From: CAG-611 sp964487215 | GTDB lineage: Bacteria > Bacillota_I > Bacilli_A > RF39 > UBA660 | DNA length: 27,736 nt | Assembly (NCBI GenBank): GCA_964487215.1 | Contig: CAZAPU010000006.1 | Span: forward strand, 1-27,736 | Direction: 5' to 3' | In this document: positions 22,747 to 27,736 of the stretch, piece by piece | Layout of the letters: each line of letters starts with the position of its first letter | Position numbering within the stretch: the stretch's first letter is position 1 | The notes under the pieces: generated by a model | Database searches by the model: none | Told to the model about the DNA's origin: nothing | What the model saw: only the letters and a program-made list of their open reading frames with translations | Position numbers and translations under genes: made by a program

Positions 22747-23226
22747 ATGGGAATTTCTAAAAGATTTATTGTAACAAAAGATGAATTAGATAATGCTATT
22801 ACTTATTTAGAATATGAGAAAATGCATGGCTTTGATGTTAAACCAAAAAATGATATTACAATTGAAAATATGATAAATGTAGAAAAAATGGTTGTAATTA
22901 ATCCATCTTTAATAGAAAAATTAGTAGATAAAAAATGCAAAAGAACTTTAGAAAAAATTCTTAAAATGACTTCAATAATATATAATGAAGAAGACGATGA
23001 TGATGGTGAAGAAGGATTAAATTTAATTCTTAATGAGATTCAAAAATTTAGACAATTACTAAAAAATAAATATAATGAATATATGAAAGAAAAAGAATAT
23101 AAAATTCTTTTAAAGAAACTTGAAATAATTGAGAATGAAGTGAAGTTAAGAAGACTTACATTAAACATAAAAAAAGATAAAAAATTAGAAGAACAGAAAA
23201 CAGAAAAAAAAGGAAAAGGTAGATAA
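22747..23226 (+). CDS. Unknown helical protein between trmD and rplS
   Basis: A 159-residue protein of unknown family. It has an acidic patch EEDDDDGEE (about 76-84), a long Lys/Glu-rich helix that may form a coiled coil (about 92-140) and a basic end (KTEKKGKGR). No signal peptide or membrane segment. RBS GAGGTGG lies 4-5 nt before the ATG, 10 nt after trmD, so it is in the rimM-trmD operon. That position and the charge pattern suggest a link with ribosomes or RNA, which is inference. Similar genes at this place in related genomes would support it. Confidence 0.65.
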   Translation: MGISKRFIVTKDELDNAITYLEYEKMHGFDVKPKNDITIENMINVEKMVVINPSLIEKLVDKKCKRTLEKILKMTSIIYNEEDDDDGEEGLNLILNEIQKFRQLLKNKYNEYMKEKEYKILLKKLEIIENEVKLRRLTLNIKKDKKLEEQKTEKKGKGR

Positions 23227-23232
23227 TTTTAC

Positions 23233-23261
23233 TAGACTTTTAATGGGTTTTATGTTATGAT
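23233..23261 (+). promoter_or_regulatory. Candidate promoter of rplS
   Basis: TAGACT (23233-23238), 17-bp spacer, TATGAT (23256-23261) with extended TGT. It would start RNA at about 23268, inside the leader candidate below, so both cannot be fully right. Confidence 0.35.
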
Positions 23262-23330
23262 TATGTGGTTATAAAGCAATCCGCTGATATTTTTTAAAAT
23301 TATGATTGCAAAAAAATATAAAGAAGGAGT
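23262..23330 (+). promoter_or_regulatory. Candidate L19 (rplS) leader RNA
   Basis: The 112-nt gap before rplS holds GTGG (23265-23268) pairing with CCGC (23281-23284), and GCAATC (23276-23281) able to pair instead with GATTGC (23304-23309). The two share bases and exclude each other. The sequence ATCCGCTGA recalls the Bacillota L19 autoregulatory leader, but I cannot confirm the match by eye. Confidence 0.35.
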
Positions 23331-23338
23331 GATAGATT

Positions 23339-23683
23339 ATGAATTTAGTTGATAAAATAGCAGCTAAACAAGTAAAAAATGATATTCCTGAATTCCGTGT
23401 TGGAGATGTCGTTCGTGTTGATTATAAAATAATCGAAGGAAAGAAAGAAAGAATTCAAGCATATGAAGGAATAGTCATTGGTCGTAGAGGTTCAGGTGTA
23501 AGTGAAACATTTACAGTAAGAAAAGAATCTTATGGAGTAGGAGTAGAAAGAATATTTCCAGTTCATTCTCCAAAAATAGCAAAAATTACTGTTATCAAAA
23601 AAGGTAAAGTAAGAAGAGCTAAGTTAAATTTCTTGAAGAATTATGTTGGCCAATATAAGATCAAAGAAAAAGGACAAAAATAA
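23339..23683 (+). CDS. rplS: Large ribosomal subunit protein bL19
   Basis: A 114-residue basic protein of standard length. FRVGDVVRVDYKIIEGKKERIQAYEGIVIGRRGSGVSETFTVRKESYGVGVERIFPVHSPKI is the family core. RBS AAGGAG is 9 nt before the ATG. It stands after the rimM-trmD block in conserved order, with a 112-nt leader that may regulate it, and precedes lepB. Confidence 0.97.
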   Translation: MNLVDKIAAKQVKNDIPEFRVGDVVRVDYKIIEGKKERIQAYEGIVIGRRGSGVSETFTVRKESYGVGVERIFPVHSPKIAKITVIKKGKVRRAKLNFLKNYVGQYKIKEKGQK

Positions 23684-23715
23684 AAGCAAATTGCTTTATA
23701 CTAGGAATTTATAAA

Positions 23716-24216
23716 ATGAGTGAAAAGAAAAAAGAATATTTAGGATATTTAATAATTATTGTAGTGGTAGTTTTATTAAGACTATTTATTGTTACACCAG
23801 TAATGGTGGATGGCACTAGTATGAGTACAACTCTTCATAATAATGATATAATGATTTTAAGTAAAATTGATTATGTATTAAATGATATTGAAAGATTTGA
23901 TATAATTGTTATTAGGCATAATAATGACAGACTAATAAAAAGAATTATAGCATTTCCAGGAGAAACAGTAGAAGTTGCTGATGGTGAACTTTATATAAAT
24001 GGTAATTTTACAAAACAAGACTTTTTACCAAAGGGTACAGAAGAAATAGATTTTGTAGAAGAAGAACCATTACCAAAAGATTGTTATTTTGTAATGGGTG
24101 ATAATAGACAAGATTCATTTGATAGTAGATATTTTGGTTGTGTTAGTAGAAAAGAAATACTAGGTAGTGCCAATTTAGTAATATTTCCATTTAAAAATTT
24201 TGGTATTAAAGAGTAA
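23716..24216 (+). CDS. lepB: Signal peptidase I
   Basis: A 166-residue S26 serine protease that removes signal peptides on the outer face of the membrane. One N-terminal anchor helix (about 8-29) is followed by the catalytic Ser35 in VDGTSMSTTL and Lys75 in DRLIKRIIAFPGE. Box E reads VMGDNRQDSFDSRYFG. Compact size is typical of Gram-positive SipS-type enzymes. The RBS (AGGAAT) is weak and the gene starts 32 nt after rplS, so co-transcription with rplS is likely. It would process the NPATG surface protein found upstream. Confidence 0.94.
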   Translation: MSEKKKEYLGYLIIIVVVVLLRLFIVTPVMVDGTSMSTTLHNNDIMILSKIDYVLNDIERFDIIVIRHNNDRLIKRIIAFPGETVEVADGELYINGNFTKQDFLPKGTEEIDFVEEEPLPKDCYFVMGDNRQDSFDSRYFGCVSRKEILGSANLVIFPFKNFGIKE

Positions 24217-24257
24217 AGCCTTAAGTATAGTTTCTTAGAGGGAGGATTTTTATAAAT

Positions 24258-24503
24258 ATGCTAGATTCAAAAGAAATTCAAGTTGGAGATTATGTAGAAC
24301 CAATTAGTGATTTTTTACCATCACTTGCAGAAGATAAATGTTATGAAGATTTATTTGGATTTGTAATAGAAAAAGAAAATAACATTATTACAGTTGAAGG
24401 AATAGGAAGAGGAATTATCACTAAAAGTGATATTAATAATTTCAATCTTGCAGAAGTTCCAATAGATATAGCAAAAAATAAAATAACTAGAATCAAAAAA
24501 TAA
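24258..24503 (+). CDS. Small acidic protein of unknown function
   Basis: An 81-residue soluble protein, IQVGDYVEPISDFLPSLAEDKCYEDLFGFVIEKENNIITVEGIGRGIITKSDI. The spacing of the glycine turns (VGDYV at residues 8-12) suggests a small beta-barrel, but I recognise no family. A good GGGAGGA ribosome binding site lies upstream. No clear promoter separates it from lepB. Confidence that it is a gene rests on the RBS and normal codon use. Confidence 0.6.
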   Translation: MLDSKEIQVGDYVEPISDFLPSLAEDKCYEDLFGFVIEKENNIITVEGIGRGIITKSDINNFNLAEVPIDIAKNKITRIKK

Positions 24504-24573
24504 TATTTTTGGTTCTTTTCTTTTTATAGTATAATAATATATGTGAGTTATAAATTTGAAAGAGAGAATAAAT

Positions 24574-25062
24574 ATGAACAAACAACAAATATATGAATTT
24601 ATAAAGAATAAAAATATATGGTATGAGATAACAGAACATGAAGCGGTATTTAATATGCAAGGACTATCTAATATTGAAATACCATATCCAGATTATATTG
24701 CAAAAAATATATTTGTTCATGATGATAAAAAAAGAAATTATTATTTAATAACTATTAAAGGAAATAAAAAAGTTGATTTAAAAGTATTTAGAAATAACAA
24801 CAAGATAAGGCCATTGAGTTTTGCTTCTGAAAAAGACTTAGCAGAAATAATAAAATTAAAAGTTGGTTCAGTAACACCATTAGGTTTATTAAATGATAGT
24901 GAATTAAGAGTAGAATTTTATATTGATCAAGACTTTATGAATGATAAACAGATAATAGGAGTTCATCCAAATGATAATACAGCAACTTTATGGTTGAAAG
25001 TAGATAATTTAATTAACATAGTAAAAGAACATGGTAATGAAGTTCACATTGTAGATATTTAA
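24574..25062 (+). CDS. YbaK/PrdX-type aminoacyl-tRNA deacylase
   Basis: A 162-residue editing-domain protein that hydrolyses mischarged tRNA, probably Ala-tRNA(Pro) or a related one. The YbaK/ProXp core shows WYEITEHEAVFNMQG, KNIFVHDDKKRNYYLITIKGNKKVDL (with the conserved Lys-containing strand) and KVGSVTPLGLLND, closest to the PrdX subgroup. No proline-reductase genes are near, so it is a general editing factor rather than part of the prd operon. I chose the ATG at 24574, preceded by GAGAGAAT, over an in-frame TTG at 24556. A TATAAT at 24530-24535 may serve it. Confidence 0.87.
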   Translation: MNKQQIYEFIKNKNIWYEITEHEAVFNMQGLSNIEIPYPDYIAKNIFVHDDKKRNYYLITIKGNKKVDLKVFRNNNKIRPLSFASEKDLAEIIKLKVGSVTPLGLLNDSELRVEFYIDQDFMNDKQIIGVHPNDNTATLWLKVDNLINIVKEHGNEVHIVDI

Positions 25063-25107
25063 GTGTAATAACAAGAAAATTCATTCTTACTATAGGAGGT
25101 GATTTAT

Positions 25108-25875
25108 ATGTATGGAGCTATAATAGGAGATTTAGCGGGCAGTATATATGAGTATGATCAAACAAAAAAAGTAACTCCAATAAAAATGAATAACATAATA
25201 GAAAATAATGCTTTTTATAGTGATGATACAATATTAACAATTGCTATTTTAGATGCAATTGAAAATCACAAAGATTATGAGAAATATTTAAGATTATATA
25301 TTAAAAAACATATGAATTATAGACCAGATTTTGAACCATACTTTAACTCTTCATTTTCACCATCAATTATTAAATGGAGTGATGGCAAAGTTAAGGGAAT
25401 AAGTAAGGGTAATGGTGCAATGATGAGAATTTCCTCTATTGGATATATGTTTGATACTGAAAAAGAAGTGATAGAAAATGTTAAATTAGCAACAATACCA
25501 TCACATAATAGTAAAGAAGCAATAGACTGTGCATCAATTATTGCATTAATGATATTTTATTTTAAAAATGGAATGAGAACAGAAGAAGTATTCAATAAAT
25601 TAGGTATTATTCCAGCTTATAAACCATTTACAAAGTTTAATACAACTTGTAGTGAAACTATTGATAATTGTATGTATGTAATATATAGTTCAAATAATTT
25701 TGAAGAAGCAATAAGCAATACATTATTAATGGGTGGAGATACAGATACAAATGCATGTATTGTAGGTTCAATAGCTGAAGCACAATATGGAGTAAGAGAT
25801 GATTTAATTCAGGAAGTAAATAATAAAATTCCAAAAGAATTCATTAAAGTTTTAAAAAGAAGTAATAAATATTAA
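25108..25875 (+). CDS. ADP-ribosylglycohydrolase family protein (DraG/ARH-like)
   Basis: A 255-residue hydrolase predicted to remove ADP-ribose from proteins or other acceptors. It has GAIIGDLAGSIYE at the N terminus, the metal site YSDDT (37-41), GNGAMMRISSIG, HNSKEAIDCASIIALMI, and MGGDTDTNACIVGSIAEA near 210-227, whose Asp residues complete the two-magnesium site. All catalytic acids appear intact. I chose the ATG at 25108, 7 nt after AGGAGGT, over the in-frame GTG at 25099 that overlaps the RBS. No ADP-ribosyltransferase gene is visible, so its partner is unknown; stress or toxin-antitoxin-type roles are possible. Confidence 0.9.
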   Translation: MYGAIIGDLAGSIYEYDQTKKVTPIKMNNIIENNAFYSDDTILTIAILDAIENHKDYEKYLRLYIKKHMNYRPDFEPYFNSSFSPSIIKWSDGKVKGISKGNGAMMRISSIGYMFDTEKEVIENVKLATIPSHNSKEAIDCASIIALMIFYFKNGMRTEEVFNKLGIIPAYKPFTKFNTTCSETIDNCMYVIYSSNNFEEAISNTLLMGGDTDTNACIVGSIAEAQYGVRDDLIQEVNNKIPKEFIKVLKRSNKY

Positions 25876-25973
25876 AATTATATTAACAAAAATGAAAAGA
25901 AAAGATTGTTATAATAAAAGATTTAAATAATTTTAGTAAAATAAAAGATACAATAGATATAGGAGATAATATA

Positions 25974-26309
25974 ATGAAACATGAAATGAGATTAAATAAT
26001 GAACCTTTTGAACTAATTAAAAATGGAACAAAAAATATAGAATTAAGATTATATGATGAAAAAAGGCAACTATTAAAAGAAAAAGATTTTATTGAATTTG
26101 TTAATAGAAAAACTAATGAAAAATTAGTTGTTGAAATTGAACAATTATTTATTTATCCATCTTTTGAAGAGCTATATAAGCATTTTGATAAAGTTGCAAT
26201 AGGCTATGGTAAAGATGATATTGCAAATTATAAAGATATGGAAAAATATTATTCAAAAAAAGAACAAGAAAAATATGGAGTAGTTGGAATAAAGATTAAA
26301 AAACAATAA
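25974..26309 (+). CDS. ASCH-domain protein
   Basis: A 111-residue protein with the ASCH (PUA-related) fold: MRLNNEPFELIKNGTKNIELRLYDEKRQLLKEKDFIEFVNR, then a KLVVEIEQLFIYPSFEELY middle and GVVGIKIKK end. The KxGxKxIExRLxD-like segment (14-28) is the family hallmark. ASCH proteins bind RNA or modified nucleosides and some are amidohydrolases or ribonucleases; the activity here is unknown. RBS AGGAGAT is 6 nt before the ATG. It is in an accessory-looking stretch. Confidence 0.85.
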   Translation: MKHEMRLNNEPFELIKNGTKNIELRLYDEKRQLLKEKDFIEFVNRKTNEKLVVEIEQLFIYPSFEELYKHFDKVAIGYGKDDIANYKDMEKYYSKKEQEKYGVVGIKIKKQ

Positions 26310-26495
26310 AGAAACAGATAATAAAACAAACATTAACTGGTTGGTATTGGATTTTTGGAATATATTCTAAAGCCTTACATTTAAAGAAATTTGTGAAAAA
26401 AAGTTATTACACTTTTCATATAAAAGTAGTTAAAATTAAATGAGAATAGTAAAAAATAAGATAAAAAGAAAATATTTTAAATAGGAGAATATGCT

Positions 26496-27035
26496 ATGAA
26501 AAAATTAGGAACAAAAAAATTAGAAACTAACAGACTAATCTTACGAAAAGTTATTTTAAATGATTTAGATAATCTATTTGATAATTGGGCGAGTGATATT
26601 ATAACAACAAAGTATTTGACATTTAAAACACATGAATCAAAAGATGAAACATTAAAATTTCTTAATTATTGGCTAAATAAATATGAATCTGCCGGTTTTG
26701 AATGGGTAATAGAACTAAAAGATAATCATCAGGTAATCGGAGTAATTAGCGGAGATACATCATATAAATATAATTGTGTTGAACTTGGATATAGTATATC
26801 AAGTAAATATTTTAAGCAAGGTATAATGACAGAAGCCTTAGACAAAATTATTAATTACCTTTTAAATGAATGTGATTGTAATGTAGTTGAAGCTATAATT
26901 CCAAGTCAAAATATAGGAAGCATAAAAGTTGCATCAAAAGTAGGAATGGCTTTAGAAGCAACATTAAAAGATCGATATAAAGATAAAGATAATAATATTC
27001 AAGATCTATTGATTTATTCAATATTTAGAAAATAA
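26496..27035 (+). CDS. GNAT acetyltransferase, RimJ/RimL type
   Basis: A 179-residue protein of usual length for RimJ/RimL-like enzymes, which acetylate protein N termini or small molecules. It opens with the typical LETNRLILRKVILNDLDNLFDNWASD. Later parts are VIGVISGD, CVELGYSISSKYFKQGIMTEAL (acetyl-CoA loop with Gln-Gly rather than the usual Gly-x-Gly) and NIGSIKVASKVGM. RBS AGGAGAAT is 7 nt before the ATG. The preceding 186 nt contains no clear gene. A good terminator follows, so it is a single-gene unit. Confidence 0.9.
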   Translation: MKKLGTKKLETNRLILRKVILNDLDNLFDNWASDIITTKYLTFKTHESKDETLKFLNYWLNKYESAGFEWVIELKDNHQVIGVISGDTSYKYNCVELGYSISSKYFKQGIMTEALDKIINYLLNECDCNVVEAIIPSQNIGSIKVASKVGMALEATLKDRYKDKDNNIQDLLIYSIFRK

Positions 27036-27046
27036 ATTTAATTTAT

Positions 27047-27072
27047 AAAGCAGATTATATATCTGTTTTTTT
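27047..27072 (+). terminator. Terminator of the GNAT gene
   Basis: AAAGCAGAT pairs with ATCTGTTTT around TATAT (one G-T pair), followed by further T. Confidence 0.8.
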
Positions 27073-27099
27073 GTTATGTGAATATATGCAAAAGTATGA

Positions 27100-27105
27100 T
27101 ATAAT
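27100..27105 (+). promoter_or_regulatory. Extended -10 promoter before the frameshifted small gene
   Basis: TGA-TATAAT, 28 nt before the ATG at 27134. The -35 is poor. It may serve both the small gene and the HEPN gene. Confidence 0.5.
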
Positions 27106-27133
27106 ACAGTAAGAAACCAAGGAGGTAATATAT

Positions 27134-27287
27134 ATGGCAAAAGATATGTATCAAAAAAAAAGAAAGAAAAGAAGCAAAAACTAATAATACTGAAATAAGT
27201 AATAATAAAACAAATATTAACTGGGATATCAGCACGTATGCGAAACCTCACTCAAATCCTTATGAAATAAGGAAAAATGAAAAATAG
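27134..27287 (+). pseudogene. Small protein gene interrupted by +1 shift in a poly-A run
   Basis: An ATG with an excellent AAGGAGGT site opens a frame that stops after 16 codons (MAKDMYQKKRKKRSKN). If one A is removed from the A9 run at 27153-27161, it reads on for 50 codons to the TAG at 27285: EAKTNNTEISNNK, then TNINWDISTYAKPHSNPYEI and RKNEK. The shifted part uses ordinary codons and looks like a real, conserved-type C terminus. It may be a broken gene, a sequencing error in the homopolymer, or a gene read through by polymerase slippage. The protein family is unknown to me. The HEPN gene starts 38 nt downstream. Confidence 0.6.
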
Positions 27288-27325
27288 TTTATTACATATT
27301 TAAGAAAAAAAAGGAGATAAAGTGT

Positions 27326-27736
27326 ATGTATAATATTAAAGATTGTATTTCAAATGCAAATGATTTTTATAATACTGCTTGTGAAATAGATAATAAAAGA
27401 TTAGCATTTTCCTATAAATATGCTTCTGTCTTTGCAACAAATTTAGCATTTGCTTGCGAACTATATCTGAAGGCTATTCTTATGAGCGAAAAACAGAAAT
27501 TATATATTATTCATAAATTAGATGATTTATATAATCAAATATCATCTCAAACAAAAGCAAAGTTAGAAACTGAGTTTAATAGAAATGAATTTGGTTATAT
27601 ATTAGATCAATCCTTGAAAAAATGTAGTGATGCTTTCACAGATTTTAGATATTTATATGAAAATTCTGATAAAAAAAAATTATATTATTTGGAATTAGGG
27701 CTCATTGCGAATTCCTTAAGAACAATATGCAAAACA
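27326..27736 (+). CDS. HEPN-domain protein, cut by the window end
   Basis: 137 codons are visible with no stop. The protein is all-helical, with the HEPN look: FACELYLKAILM (42-53), a short loop and IIHKLDDLYNQI (61-72), and AFTDFRYLYEN near 103-112. HEPN proteins are RNases, toxins or RNA/nucleotide binders. The catalytic R-x(4-6)-H of toxic HEPN domains is incomplete: Arg108 is present but is followed by YLYEN without His, so RNase activity is doubtful. RBS AAAGGAG is 8-9 nt before the ATG. It is probably in one transcript with the frameshifted small gene. Confidence 0.7.
   Translation, partial: MYNIKDCISNANDFYNTACEIDNKRLAFSYKYASVFATNLAFACELYLKAILMSEKQKLYIIHKLDDLYNQISSQTKAKLETEFNRNEFGYILDQSLKKCSDAFTDFRYLYENSDKKKLYYLELGLIANSLRTICKT

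Noticed and set aside
23693..23708. AAAGCAAATTGCTTT hairpin after rplS as terminator
   Set aside because: The short stem is not followed by a T run, and lepB starts just downstream without a clear promoter.
1..27736. CRISPR array, prophage, insertion sequence or origin
   Set aside because: No regularly spaced direct repeats, transposase, integrase, phage structural genes or DnaA-box clusters were seen.

Overview
The window is chromosomal DNA from a very A+T-rich, low-GC Gram-positive bacterium (Bacillota). Codon choice is almost entirely A/T-ending. TGA is used as a stop (for example the SEDS gene and yqzL) and Trp is always TGG, so the standard bacterial code applies and this is not a code-4 Mollicute. 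Spore-coat CotY/CotZ, YqfC, YqfD and a KinB-like sensor kinase point to an endospore former. Small streamlined genes with short gaps resemble the uncultured gut Bacilli/Erysipelotrichia-like (RF39-type) lineages; that placement is inference.

Layout. 1-185: tRNA-Ile2(CAU) and tRNA-Leu(TAG). 200-5360: a GNAT gene with a doubtful 5' end, a small membrane protein, a DUF1846 protein (minus), an extended-SDR epimerase (plus), a SEDS-family RodA/FtsW/SpoVE protein (minus) and a small unknown protein. 5370-8300: cotZ-like coat gene (minus), a membrane-tethered PTS EIIB-like domain that has lost its phosphorylated cysteine, a KinB-like histidine kinase preceded by two tandem Spo0A-box-like sites, and a secreted protein with an NPATG sorting signal. 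8358-9275: tRNA-Met (elongator), rpsU, yqeY.

9323-14117: a compact run yqfC-yqfD-vanZ-like-ybeY-cdd-era-yqzL-recO, then rpmF with its own promoter. This is the classic Bacillota sporulation/ribosome-maturation cluster, but phoH, yqfF and dgkA are missing and a VanZ-like gene sits in their place. 14215-20784: a 377-aa unknown protein, an RlmI-like methyltransferase overlapping an RluA pseudouridine synthase, an ABC ATPase/permease pair, a 278-aa unknown membrane protein and a YgjP-type zinc peptidase. 20903-24216: TrmH-type methyltransferase, rimM, trmD, an acidic unknown protein, rplS and lepB, a translation and secretion block.

24258-27736 looks more accessory: a small unknown protein, a PrdX/YbaK aminoacyl-tRNA deacylase, an ADP-ribosylglycohydrolase, an ASCH-domain protein, a RimJ-type GNAT, a small gene interrupted by a one-base shift in a poly-A run, and the start of a HEPN-domain protein that runs off the window.

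Most of the window is housekeeping. The best leads are the Spo0A-box/kinase pair with the adjacent dead EIIB domain, the frameshifted small gene next to the HEPN gene, several unknown proteins embedded in conserved operons, and a nested inverted repeat before the TrmH gene. I did not find convincing evidence of a complete undescribed system.
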